Shown in pieces: positions 5,712-13,643 of a stretch of 14,164 nt of DNA; the stretch's first letter is position 1; the number at the start of each line of letters is the position of its first letter. Below the pieces are notes generated by a model. That model made no database searches and had not been told where the DNA came from. It saw only the letters and a program-made list of their open reading frames with translations. The stretch spans positions 1 through 14,164 of the forward strand of contig CANDYO010000042.1 of assembly GCA_947424995.1 (NCBI GenBank). The letters run 5' to 3'. Origin of the DNA: Rickettsiales bacterium (GTDB lineage Bacteria; Pseudomonadota; Alphaproteobacteria; Rickettsiales; CANDYO01). A program made the position numbers and the translations under genes.

Positions 5712-5740
5712 TTGTTTTTAAGATGTTATTTGAGTATACT
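5712..5740 (+). promoter_or_regulatory. Promoter of aroK
   Basis: TTGTTT (5712-5717), a 17-base spacer and TATACT (5735-5740) match sigma-70 boxes well. Transcription would start near 5747, giving a leader of about 44 bases to the aroK ATG. The rest of 5614-5790 is AT-rich and must also hold the divergent tsaB promoter. TATTAT (5649-5654 on minus) is a possible -10 for tsaB, without a clear -35. Confidence 0.55.
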
Positions 5741-5790
5741 GCTACTCCATGATTTAAATTAACTGTTAATTAAAATATTATAATGAGTTT

Positions 5791-6327
5791 ATGACTTACG
5801 CAGACCTTACTTCATTGAATAAACCAATTGTATTAGTGGGCATGATGGGCGCTGGCAAATCAACCGTTGGTACTAGGTTGGCCAAAAAATTGCGAGTAAC
5901 ATTTTATGATACTGATAATTTAGTTCAAGAAATGGCTGGTTGTTCAATAGATGATATTTTTAAATATGCTGGAGAAGAATTTTTTCGCACCAAAGAAAGA
6001 CAAGTAGTTGAAGAGTTATTAAATCTTACTAATTGTGTTATTTCTACGGGTGGGGATGCTTTTTTCGATCCGATAAATCGTAAGATTATTAAGGAAAAGT
6101 CAGTATCTGTTTGGCTTAGAGCAGATTATGATACTATCTTAGAGAGAGTTTCGCGCCGTAATACCAGGCCTACTTTAAAAACAGGTAATAAAGCTGATTT
6201 AGTTGAACAGCTAATTAAAGAACGTTACCCTCTTTATGCAGAAGCGGATATCTGTGTTAATAGTGGTAATGGCCCCCATATGTTAATCGTTGACGATATT
6301 ATCCAAAAAATTTCAGAATTTTGTTAA
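5791..6327 (+). CDS. aroK: Shikimate kinase
   Basis: 178 residues, the usual length. Shikimate kinase phosphorylates shikimate with ATP in the chorismate pathway. The Walker A loop is GMMGAGKST (17-25). The shikimate-binding Asp is D42 in YDTD, the binding Arg is R66 in FFRTKE, the lid carries RRNTRPTL with R126, and ERYPLYAEAD (144-153) holds a further binding Arg. The GGG shikimate-binding loop reads GGD (87-89), a notable change. The start at 5791 has only a weak ribosome site; MTYADLTSLNKPIVLVG is a normal N-terminus. No other shikimate-pathway gene is nearby, and aroB, the usual partner, is absent. A small AT-rich hairpin (6327-6342) follows the stop but is a weak terminator. Confidence 0.93.
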   Translation: MTYADLTSLNKPIVLVGMMGAGKSTVGTRLAKKLRVTFYDTDNLVQEMAGCSIDDIFKYAGEEFFRTKERQVVEELLNLTNCVISTGGDAFFDPINRKIIKEKSVSVWLRADYDTILERVSRRNTRPTLKTGNKADLVEQLIKERYPLYAEADICVNSGNGPHMLIVDDIIQKISEFC

Positions 6328-6355
6328 TTCTTTATTAAGAATGCTTTGTTATAGT
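6328..6355 (+). promoter_or_regulatory. Possible promoter of the Ser-tailed unknown gene
   Basis: TATAGT (6350-6355) lies 16 bases after TTCTTT (6328-6333). It would start transcription near 6362 and give a short leader with a strong ribosome site. The -35 match is poor and overlaps the small hairpin after aroK, so read-through from aroK is an alternative. Confidence 0.35.
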
Positions 6356-6375
6356 TACTTTCTATGTGTTTTTAC

Positions 6376-6381
6376 AAGGAG
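6376..6381 (+). promoter_or_regulatory. Ribosome binding site that sets the start at 6387
   Basis: A consensus-like AAGGAG lies 5 bases before ATG 6387. The in-frame ATG at 6366 would place this site inside the gene, so 6387 is the better start. Confidence 0.85.
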
Positions 6382-6386
6382 TAGTT

Positions 6387-7376
6387 ATGGAAAAGGATGT
6401 TTTAGATAAATTATTAGTGTTGATTGAAAAAAAGAGAATAGAAAATACCTCACTCAAAAAAGATGGCGAAGTAGTTGACGAGCGCCCATATAAAAATGAT
6501 CTTACCGAAGAGCAAATAAGAGATTTTAGTGCGCAATGCTGGGAATTATTAGAGAGTAATGTTAAAGCGAAATTTACTAAAGATTTGTTGAATGGCGATC
6601 AGGAGTCTTTGGTTAATCGATTTGCAGCTAATATCAGCCGTTCATTAAAAGGAGTCAGTTCAGAGCACTCTATTGAAAGCCAGATAAAAAACTTTAGGGA
6701 TGTTGAAATTCATACTTATTCAGAAAAGCCTACTATTTATTATGAGAAAGAGTTTGCTGATTTATTAGGAGAAATTAATCCTGTAAAGAACGAAAAAAAT
6801 GGTAATGCTTTTATAGGAAATACAGCAACTCAACTTGGTACACTTAAGCCTATGCGAGTAGGGCAAGATCAAAAAGATTTATTTAAAGTTACAGCTAATC
6901 TTCTTGCAGGAGTTGCTACTACTAAGTCTGATAGTGATATTTTTCGTTCTCGTACAGCAGATCCAATGACAATTACTAAAGATGGTCAAATGCCTCTTAT
7001 TTTAGTAGAAGCTATAGCTACCTATGCCGATCAGAATTTATCTTCTTTAGGTAAGCTGGATAAAAAAACGTTAAAGCATATAGGCGGAGTTTTAAAAGAA
7101 AGCTACAAATCTATGTTATCTAATCCTAATAAAGCATATCATCCTATGTTTGCTCCAGTTATAAAATTAGATGATCTTAGTAAGAATTTTAATCTGGTTA
7201 ATATTGCAGAGCAAGTAAAATTAAAGGCACAAATACAAGCTGATAACACAGTTATTGGTAGATTATCTAAAATTTTTAAAGGAAGAGAAAGAAGTAATAG
7301 TGATAGCTCTACCATCTCAACTAGCAGTCATTCTTCCATTAAAAGTCAAGATTCTGGTAATGAGCGGGGGGTGTAA
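6387..7376 (+). CDS. Uncharacterised soluble protein with a Ser-rich C-terminal tail
   Basis: 329 residues, not recognised as any named family. No signal peptide, membrane helix or catalytic motif is visible. Residues 1-130 are charged and mostly helical in appearance; 131-200 are more mixed, with NAFIGNTATQLGTLKP and RSRTADPMTITKDGQMP; 205-295 look helical again. The end (303-324) is dominated by Ser, Thr, Asn and Asp and is probably disordered. A polar Ser-rich tail on a lineage-restricted soluble protein is seen in some secreted Rickettsiales proteins, but that is only an inference here. The last 38 bases overlap the end of fzlA on the opposite strand. AAGGAG and base composition like the neighbours support a real gene. 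Confidence 0.82.
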   Translation: MEKDVLDKLLVLIEKKRIENTSLKKDGEVVDERPYKNDLTEEQIRDFSAQCWELLESNVKAKFTKDLLNGDQESLVNRFAANISRSLKGVSSEHSIESQIKNFRDVEIHTYSEKPTIYYEKEFADLLGEINPVKNEKNGNAFIGNTATQLGTLKPMRVGQDQKDLFKVTANLLAGVATTKSDSDIFRSRTADPMTITKDGQMPLILVEAIATYADQNLSSLGKLDKKTLKHIGGVLKESYKSMLSNPNKAYHPMFAPVIKLDDLSKNFNLVNIAEQVKLKAQIQADNTVIGRLSKIFKGRERSNSDSSTISTSSHSSIKSQDSGNERGV

Positions 7377-8004
7377 AGCCTCTAATGCGCTCAACTAAAA
7401 GAGCGCGGAAGCTTGGACGGGATTTGAGTACCGCATACCATTCTTTAGTCAGTTGGTGCTTATCCCAACTTATATCACCTAAATAATCTAGACAAGAAAC
7501 CTGAGTGGCGGCTGCTAAGTCAGCTAAGCTTAAGTTATCACCAGCTAGCCATTTACGAGAACTTAGCAAGAATTCGATATAATCTAGATGATAAGCTAAG
7601 TTAGTTCTAGCGGCTCTAATAAAATTTGTTCTAGGATAGCCCTCACCTGTGTAGTGCGGAATAACTTTTTCTTCAAACATATATTTAGTAACTTCAGCAT
7701 AAAATTTATAATTAAACCAGCTTACTAGACGACGAATTTCAGCGCTAATTATCAGATTTTCTGAAAGAAAAAGTGCCGGTGGATTGATTGATTCTAAATA
7801 TTCGCAAATTGCATAAATCGAACAGATTACTTTGCCATCTAAAATTAATATGGGTAATTCAAAAGCTGGATTAAGAGCGGCTAAAGAGTTATTTCTTTCC
7901 CATGGTCTCTCTTCTACTAAACGAAAACTTAATTGCTTTTCAACCAATAAAACTCTGGCTAAACGTGAAAATGGACAAAGTGGGAAATGATGCAGAATAT
8001 ACAT
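7339..8004 (-). CDS. fzlA: FzlA-like GST-fold protein, probable FtsZ-associated division factor
   Basis: 221 residues with a GST N-terminal thioredoxin-like domain (1-75) and a C-terminal helical domain (about 90-205). The N-terminus YILHHFPLCPFSRLARVLL, ERPWERNNSLAALNPAFELP (32-51), IYAICEYLE (63-71), DYLGDISWDKH and the extreme C-terminus PPAHYQNLDF follow the pattern of alphaproteobacterial FzlA. FzlA binds FtsZ filaments and is needed for constriction in Caulobacter; it is not known as a glutathione-conjugating enzyme. The call over a general glutathione S-transferase rests mainly on the ERPWER and C-terminal motifs. No strong ribosome site precedes ATG 8004. The leader is long and contains palindromic element D. 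Confidence 0.82.
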   Translation of the reverse strand: MYILHHFPLCPFSRLARVLLVEKQLSFRLVEERPWERNNSLAALNPAFELPILILDGKVICSIYAICEYLESINPPALFLSENLIISAEIRRLVSWFNYKFYAEVTKYMFEEKVIPHYTGEGYPRTNFIRAARTNLAYHLDYIEFLLSSRKWLAGDNLSLADLAAATQVSCLDYLGDISWDKHQLTKEWYAVLKSRPSFRALLVERIRGFTPPAHYQNLDF

Positions 8005-8077
8005 AGCTAAAGGTGGCCTATCGATTTAAGAGTTCTTAATATAAAAGATTGTTGATGAGATAAAAACATGTGAGGTA

Positions 8078-8210
8078 GTCATCCTTGTCTGCCTGAGTCA
8101 TAGGCTATGGCTCAGGCTAAGGATCCAGTTTAAATCTTTTAAAAACCTTTAGTTGTTTGAGGTCGCATAAGAGAATTCAACTGGACCCTTGGCCTACGGC
8201 CACGGGTGAC
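8078..8210. repeat. Palindromic repeat element D, cloverleaf-like
   Basis: GTCATCC (8078-8084) pairs with GGGTGAC (8204-8210) with one G-T wobble. Inside, GCCTGAG plus CATA (8091-8102) pairs with TATG plus CTCAGGC (8106-8117). GGATCCAGTT (8121-8130) pairs with AACTGGACCC (8179-8188) with one mismatch. TGGCC-TAC-GGCCA (8190-8202) forms a third hairpin. The architecture is like element A, but the interior sequence differs, so it is a second subtype. Confidence 0.72.
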
Positions 8211-8279
8211 GGACATCGCATTACTTTTACAGCTTATTTATAAAATAATCTCATGCAATAGTCTTTATAACTAAACTCT

Positions 8280-8307
8280 AGTATAGCATAAGCATTTAGT
8301 TTGAAAA
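8280..8307 (-). promoter_or_regulatory. Extended -10 promoter for fzlA
   Basis: On the minus strand, TTTTCA (8302-8307), 16 bases, then TATACT (8280-8285) preceded by TGC, an extended -10. Transcription would start near 8273, so about 270 bases of leader, including all of element D, would precede fzlA. Confidence 0.5.
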
Positions 8308-8317
8308 GAGGGGATGT

Positions 8318-10936
8318 TTAGAAGTGTTGAGTAGATAGTGAATCGTGGGTTCCTCTGGCTCTTCTTAGAATCTCCTTGATAGTAAATCTATTTTCTACAT
8401 CCGCAGGACCTATAGTAAGAAACTGTTGATCAGTAGAATTAGAGCAGGACTCAAAAGCGGTATCAAGAGAGAGTCCGATGTCAAGCCCTTGTTCACTAGG
8501 TTGTTTAACTCGACTAAGTAAACCTTCTATTATAGAACTGCTTCTCTTCAAGGGAACAGGAAGGGGGGTAGCAGACCTTAGTATTACTGGAGTTGTAGCT
8601 ATCATTTCTTTAGCTTTATTATGTTCTTCAAGAGCGCATACGTGGTTATAAAATGGATGAGTTGATACATCAACGCTTTCCTTGTTATCGTTATGAGATA
8701 TAGCTAAAATAGAGGTATCTGGAAGAAGCTCATGGAGTATTTTTTGGAAATGCACTGCTCTACCAGGGGTGCCATCATCTCTTTTAAGATCTAAATTAGC
8801 ATCAGATTCATCCATAAATAGAATTTTAGGATTCTTTAATACTGCCCAAATTAATGGAATAACTCTTTTTTCTCCGCCGCTTAAACTTTTATCATTCCAG
8901 TTAGCTTTTCTAGCATATGGATGTTTAAAGAAAGTATCAAACTTATCTGAGAAATTTAATGCTTTTACGACATGTGCTGCGACTTGTAAAATATATTCTT
9001 CGCGTTCTTTAGAAAGTATATTTATAGGTTCAAAAGGGGTAAGTATCCCTAAGGATTCGCCAAGACCTTTGAAATTTAAAACGGAAGGTTTTTTAGTATC
9101 TTGTGAGGTAGTGATAGGCGTTGGATAACATAAAAGTTCTAGAAAGCTTACGTGCAGAGGCATTACTATATCTTGAGGGAGCATGAAAAAATTTTGCCTT
9201 TTTCCTTGTTCATCATAACCTTTTGGAAAGCAAAAAGTTCCGGTAACTGGAGCCCCAGGTAATGAAATATTATTCAGTGCGTTTAATAAAGTTGATTTCC
9301 CTATGCCAGCTGGAGCAGATATTAGGGCTCTAACTTTCTCAGTTTTGTTATCTCGTTGAACTTCAAGTGGTATTTTAAAATCTGCTGCATATATTAGTTG
9401 GTACTCTGGATCTTTTTCAGGAGAATCTGTATATTTTGCAATAGATCCTGCTATTTTAGGTTCATATTTATGGATACATACATTAATTATTATTTCTTGC
9501 GTTAGGCCATTAAAAGTGCGTGTAAAGGGGCGACGCTGCTTTGAGCAATTATCTAATATATTGTTGAAGCGCTCTATTTTATTAAGATGTTCTGACATGG
9601 CAGAGATATCTGGACTATTATCACTGCTCCAGTTAGTTACGGCTGAAACGTTTTCTAAGTGCATTAATGTAGTAGAGTGTAAAGAAGTAGAGCTCCCTCG
9701 TAATATTTGCATCGCTGTTAAAAAATAATTAAATGGTTTATCTAAATTTTTAACCAAGAAACTCCACCACTGTGCTACGGTTTCTAAAGCTGTTGAATCT
9801 ATTTCTCCAAATTGAATATTGTCCATTTTTCTACGACTTTGATATACAGAAAATTCTCCTCCTCCTAGTATTGCTTTTGAGAAATAAGATGTAGGTGTGT
9901 AATTATTACTTTCGATTTCTTTTAGTTCAGTTACAAGGGGAGCATCTGTTTCACGTTTTTTGGTATATATATAATTTAATCCGCCGCTCACTGCGCCAGT
10001 TATTAATGAAAATGCTATTTTAGGTATTAATGGGTTGCTATAAAATATTGAATTGTAATTTGTAGTTGTGTTATATAACATTGCAGCAGAGAAAAGTCCA
10101 TTACATCCAGCGTTTACAGCAGATACAAAAGATTTGTTTCCTAAGCGAATAACTACTCCAAGACTTTGGGGAACGCTTGGTATTATAACATTTGCTCCCT
10201 CGGTTGAAAGTGCTGATACATAAAGTGGAGGTTGTTCAGGATCTTGAGATTTAAAGAGCTTTTCAAATAATTTTCCGATAGCAGGAAATTTTATTATTAA
10301 TTCACTGACTCTAACCGCAGATTGATTGACGAGGAAAATACTTGATGACATGGCACAATGAACACCAAAACCTTTTGCCATGTTTACTACGAAGTCATGA
10401 ACAGGCTCGTTATTCATCCCTCCCTTTAAAGGAGTGTTAGATAGTAAGCTATCAAATGCACCTTTATCTTTGGCTAGTTCAGTAGCTATGGCCAAGTTAA
10501 GCAAATTCAGAGCTAATGTTGCAAGAAATTCTGTAAGAAGTATCGCTTTTAATTTTTCAGGACCTATTATTGGAGCCACAATAGCGTAAGCTCTTCTGCA
10601 GGCTTTGTATGGAGCCCATTCAGTATAATTTACTAGCCTAGTAAGCTTTGTTGTCCAAGGCGCTAAGATGAATTCAGCATTTTCTGGTTGAGATGTTTTT
10701 TTTGTTGAGTTAGCTGGATAATCATCATCTTTTTTATGCCTTGTAAGTTCTGCTTGAATTGCTAGGGATCCATGACTAATATCGGAAAAATGTGGTCCTC
10801 CAGATGATCTTTTAGACGGATTGGCAAAGTCATGGTCGTTATCTTTTTTTGGATAAAAATATGTATATGGCCAGGTGATATATGACCATAGCCAGCTTAT
10901 AAGGTTATTATTATCTTTTGCTTTGTCTTTAAACAT
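8318..10936 (-). CDS. Divergent YddA/ABCD-type ABC transporter, fused permease and ATPase with long extensions
   Basis: 872 residues; usual members of this class (COG4178) are about 550-600. An N-terminal polar stretch (about 30-95) precedes a membrane domain with hydrophobic segments near 131-151, 182-204, 269-288 and 303-323. Family resemblance is visible in LLNLAIATELAKDKGAFDSLL (first helix region) and in KKRETDAP followed by GEFSVYQSRRK. The EGA motif near 246 lacks the usual following QR and ED residues. The ATPase is complete: Walker A APAGIGKST (541-549), Q-loop LPQ (Q588), LCYP, signature LSGGE (685-689), Walker B ILFMDE (D709, E710) and His748. About 90 polar residues follow. It most likely acts as a homodimeric inner-membrane exporter or importer of unknown substrate. 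The ribosome site before ATG 10936 is weak. Confidence 0.85.
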   Translation of the reverse strand: MFKDKAKDNNNLISWLWSYITWPYTYFYPKKDNDHDFANPSKRSSGGPHFSDISHGSLAIQAELTRHKKDDDYPANSTKKTSQPENAEFILAPWTTKLTRLVNYTEWAPYKACRRAYAIVAPIIGPEKLKAILLTEFLATLALNLLNLAIATELAKDKGAFDSLLSNTPLKGGMNNEPVHDFVVNMAKGFGVHCAMSSSIFLVNQSAVRVSELIIKFPAIGKLFEKLFKSQDPEQPPLYVSALSTEGANVIIPSVPQSLGVVIRLGNKSFVSAVNAGCNGLFSAAMLYNTTTNYNSIFYSNPLIPKIAFSLITGAVSGGLNYIYTKKRETDAPLVTELKEIESNNYTPTSYFSKAILGGGEFSVYQSRRKMDNIQFGEIDSTALETVAQWWSFLVKNLDKPFNYFLTAMQILRGSSTSLHSTTLMHLENVSAVTNWSSDNSPDISAMSEHLNKIERFNNILDNCSKQRRPFTRTFNGLTQEIIINVCIHKYEPKIAGSIAKYTDSPEKDPEYQLIYAADFKIPLEVQRDNKTEKVRALISAPAGIGKSTLLNALNNISLPGAPVTGTFCFPKGYDEQGKRQNFFMLPQDIVMPLHVSFLELLCYPTPITTSQDTKKPSVLNFKGLGESLGILTPFEPINILSKEREEYILQVAAHVVKALNFSDKFDTFFKHPYARKANWNDKSLSGGEKRVIPLIWAVLKNPKILFMDESDANLDLKRDDGTPGRAVHFQKILHELLPDTSILAISHNDNKESVDVSTHPFYNHVCALEEHNKAKEMIATTPVILRSATPLPVPLKRSSSIIEGLLSRVKQPSEQGLDIGLSLDTAFESCSNSTDQQFLTIGPADVENRFTIKEILRRARGTHDSLSTQHF

Positions 10937-10977
10937 AATGTTATCAAAATTATTTCTATGAAAGATTGCAGAAATTA

Positions 10978-11004
10978 GATATAATGGACTACTGTATTTG
11001 TCAA
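10978..11004 (-). promoter_or_regulatory. Tentative promoter of the ABC gene in the divergent ABC-dnaB gap
   Basis: A perfect TTGACA (10999-11004, minus) is followed after a short 15-base spacer by TATATC (10978-10983). The spacing is suboptimal. On plus, a TATAAT (10980-10985) and AT-rich boxes near 11021-11029 could serve dnaB, but no good pair was found. Confidence 0.28.
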
Positions 11005-11049
11005 GTAACTATTGTCATCATTTTATTAATTAGGTCTCAACTTTAAATT

Positions 11050-12510
11050 ATGTTAAAAGAAATTAATAAAAACACCGATCAGTTAGCTTTGAGTCGGATA
11101 TTGCCAGCTAATATATTAGCAGAGCAGATGTTGCTTGGAACTATTCTTACTAATAATGAGTCTTATAACCGAGTTAGTGACTTTCTTCAGGCTGATCATT
11201 TTTATGAGCCAGTTCATCGGAGAATTTTTGAAGCAATAACTATTTTTATTGATCGGGGAATGCTTGCTAATCCAGTTACTTTAAAAAACCATTTTGATCA
11301 AGATCCAGCTTTAAAAGAGATGAATCAGGGTGAGTATTTAGCTCGACTGTCAGCGCTAGCTGCTACCATTATTAATGTCACTGATTATGCTAAAACTATA
11401 GTTGATTTAGCGGTTAGGCGTAGCTTAATTAATGTTGGCGAAGATATAGTTAATGATGCTTATAGCCCTGGTATCAAACTCACTTCTGGAGAGCAAATAG
11501 AAAGAGCTGAGCAAGAATTATTTAATTTAGGTAATTTAGGAAGGGAAACGGGTGCCAATTTTAGAGCAATTAAGGCATCTTTGGGTCAAGCTTTAGAGAA
11601 GATCCAATTGGCCTTTAAGAGACAAGAGAAAATCACCGGTATTTCTACTGGATTTCTTGATCTCGATAAGCTGTTATGCGGAATGCAAAATTCTGACTTG
11701 CTAATTTTAGCCGGTAGACCTTCTATGGGGAAAACTGCATTAGCGGTAAACTTAGCGCTGAATGCTTGTCAACATATGCATCAGCAACATGCTAAGGATG
11801 ACCAAACTATTACTCAGCCATCAGTTGGTTTTTTCTCTTTAGAAATGTCTTCTGAGCAGTTAGCTACTCGGATGATGTCGGTATCTTCAGAAATTAATGC
11901 TAGTAAATTAAGATCAGGGCAGATTTCTGAGAATGATTTCGTAAAAATTGTAAAAGCTAGTAAGGACTTAGCTGAATTATCGTTTTTTATCGATGATACC
12001 CCATCAATTTCTATAGCAGCGCTTAGAACTAGAGCGAGAAGAATGAAAAGACGACATAATCTTGGCCTTCTGGTCATTGATTATTTACAGCTAATTAGAG
12101 GGTCATCTAAAAGCAGCGAAGATAGTAGAGTGCAAGAAATTTCAGAGATTACTCAAGGGTTAAAAGCGATAGCCAAAGAGTTAAATATACCAGTTATGGC
12201 ATTGTCTCAGTTATCTAGAGCAGTAGAGCAAAGAGAAGATAAGCGTCCGCTCTTGTCTGATTTGAGAGAATCTGGTAGTATTGAGCAAGATGCGGATATT
12301 GTGATGTTTATTTATCGCGATGAATATTATCTTATTCGTAAACAACCGAAAGAAAATACAGCTGAACATGAAAAATGGCAGAGCGAAATGAATAAAGTGA
12401 CTAATACCGCTGAGGTAATTATAGCTAAGCAGCGTAATGGACCAGTAGGTAGCGCCAAGCTTCATTTTGACTCTAATACCACTAAATTTGCTAATCATTT
12501 AGATGCCTAA
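11050..12510 (+). CDS. dnaB: Replicative DNA helicase DnaB
   Basis: 486 residues, full length. DnaB is the hexameric 5'-3' helicase of the replication fork and recruits primase. The N-terminal domain (about 18-160) starts with ILAEQMLLGTIL and includes FYEPVHRRIFEAI. The RecA-like domain has TGISTGFLDLDKLLCGMQ, Walker A GRPSMGKT (222-229), the catalytic Glu in SLEMS (E264), Walker B LLVIDYLQL (D344), LSQLSRAVEQREDKRP and DLRESGSIEQDADIVMF. The Arg-finger region KQRNGPVG is at 460-467. No intein or insertion is seen. alr begins 6 bases after the stop, with its ribosome site (AGGA) overlapping the dnaB stop region. dnaB-alr adjacency is common in alphaproteobacteria. Confidence 0.98.
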   Translation: MLKEINKNTDQLALSRILPANILAEQMLLGTILTNNESYNRVSDFLQADHFYEPVHRRIFEAITIFIDRGMLANPVTLKNHFDQDPALKEMNQGEYLARLSALAATIINVTDYAKTIVDLAVRRSLINVGEDIVNDAYSPGIKLTSGEQIERAEQELFNLGNLGRETGANFRAIKASLGQALEKIQLAFKRQEKITGISTGFLDLDKLLCGMQNSDLLILAGRPSMGKTALAVNLALNACQHMHQQHAKDDQTITQPSVGFFSLEMSSEQLATRMMSVSSEINASKLRSGQISENDFVKIVKASKDLAELSFFIDDTPSISIAALRTRARRMKRRHNLGLLVIDYLQLIRGSSKSSEDSRVQEISEITQGLKAIAKELNIPVMALSQLSRAVEQREDKRPLLSDLRESGSIEQDADIVMFIYRDEYYLIRKQPKENTAEHEKWQSEMNKVTNTAEVIIAKQRNGPVGSAKLHFDSNTTKFANHLDA

Positions 12511-12516
12511 GGACCT

Positions 12517-13620
12517 ATGAGAATAAATAAATTTGCCCTTAATAAGTTTTATATCAATTGTCCAGCGATAGCTGAGAATTATTCTATCTTGCAGCAATAT
12601 GTTGGCAAGAAAGTGATATGCGCTGCAACTGTTAAGAGTAATGCTTATAATTTAGGTGTGGCTCCCATTATGCTTAGTTTATCTAAGGCTGGCTGTAGTA
12701 GATTTTTTATTTCTACGATTGATGAAGCTATGGAGTTGCGTAATAATTCATTAACTGATGAGATTTATGTTTTAAATGGAGTTTTCGCCGGTGAAGAAGT
12801 TGAATTTGCTCAACATAATCTTATTCCAGTGCTAAATACTAAACAGCAGTTTGAATTATTTAATAATTATTGTCGTAAAAAAGATAAGCGTTTTTCTGCG
12901 ATACTTAATATAGATACGGGAACTAATTTATTAGGACTCCCAGTGCAAGAGGCTATAGCTCTAGCTGAACAGAATTATTTTGAGCAAAAAGTTAATATCT
13001 GTTTTATCATGAGTCATCTTGCTTGCGCTGCTGATCCTGATAATCCTTATAATCAAAAACAGTTAGATTTAGTCCGTCAATTACAGAAAATATTTAAGAA
13101 ACCTATATCATTCGCTGATAGTAGTGGGATTTGTTTAGGGGCTCATTATCATTTCGATATTGTGAGACCGGGTATAATGTTATATGGCGTTAGAACTGTG
13201 CCCAACGCGCCCGAGCTTAAGCCAGTAGTTACTATAACTAGTCCAATCATTCAAATAAGAGAAGTGATGGAAGATCTATTAGTTGGTTATGATAATAGTC
13301 AAAAAGTAAGTAAAGGTAGTATTTTAGCTACCATACCTATTGGTTATGCAGATGGGTTACCTAGTATAGTTAGTAACAATGGAACTTGTTATATTAACGG
13401 AAATCCAGTACCTATAGTAGGTAAAGTTTCAATGGATCGAATAGTTATTGAGGTTACTAAAATCTCCAAAAATGATTTATATTTGGGTGCTGAAGTAGAA
13501 GTGTTAGGCAAAAATGCGACTATCGAGAAAGTGGCGAGCAGTAATGTTACAAGTTGTCATGAGATATTTACCTCGTTAGGTAGTAATTTACAAAAAATTT
13601 ATCAACAAGAAGCCTATTAG
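12517..13620 (+). CDS. alr: Alanine racemase
   Basis: 367 residues, standard length. Alr converts L-Ala to D-Ala with PLP, feeding peptidoglycan synthesis. The PLP lysine is K40 in ATVKSNAYNLG. The second catalytic residue is Y277 in IPIGYADGLP. R217 in DIVRPGIMLYG contacts the pyridine nitrogen, and VSMDR (305-308) is present. The usual KVDTGMxRLG motif reads NIDTGTNLLG (131-140): the carbamylated Lys and its partner Arg of Bacillus Alr are Asn131 and Leu138. The two losses are correlated, so this is probably an evolved variant rather than decay. It is in a tight plus-strand run, dnaB 6 bases before and lysC 23 bases after. Confidence 0.96.
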   Translation: MRINKFALNKFYINCPAIAENYSILQQYVGKKVICAATVKSNAYNLGVAPIMLSLSKAGCSRFFISTIDEAMELRNNSLTDEIYVLNGVFAGEEVEFAQHNLIPVLNTKQQFELFNNYCRKKDKRFSAILNIDTGTNLLGLPVQEAIALAEQNYFEQKVNICFIMSHLACAADPDNPYNQKQLDLVRQLQKIFKKPISFADSSGICLGAHYHFDIVRPGIMLYGVRTVPNAPELKPVVTITSPIIQIREVMEDLLVGYDNSQKVSKGSILATIPIGYADGLPSIVSNNGTCYINGNPVPIVGKVSMDRIVIEVTKISKNDLYLGAEVEVLGKNATIEKVASSNVTSCHEIFTSLGSNLQKIYQQEAY

Positions 13621-13643
13621 ATGATTAACGATATAGGAATTAA

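Larger units (their letters stand above)
8005..8317. other. 313-base leader region between the ABC gene and fzlA
   Basis: Both flanking genes are on minus. From 8317 downward, the region holds an extended -10 promoter (8280-8307), then AT-rich sequence, then palindromic element D (8078-8210), then about 70 bases to the fzlA start. No coding frame or tRNA was seen. Confidence 0.6.

Noticed and set aside
3105..8210. Elements A-D as a CRISPR array
   Set aside because: The copies are far apart, differ in length and sequence, and have no regular spacers or cas genes.
8769..9128. Plus-strand 119-residue frame inside the ABC gene
   Set aside because: Antisense to the conserved ATPase region, with no ribosome site or recognisable protein.
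11814..12498. Two minus-strand frames inside dnaB
   Set aside because: Both are antisense to highly conserved helicase motifs and look like composition-driven shadows.
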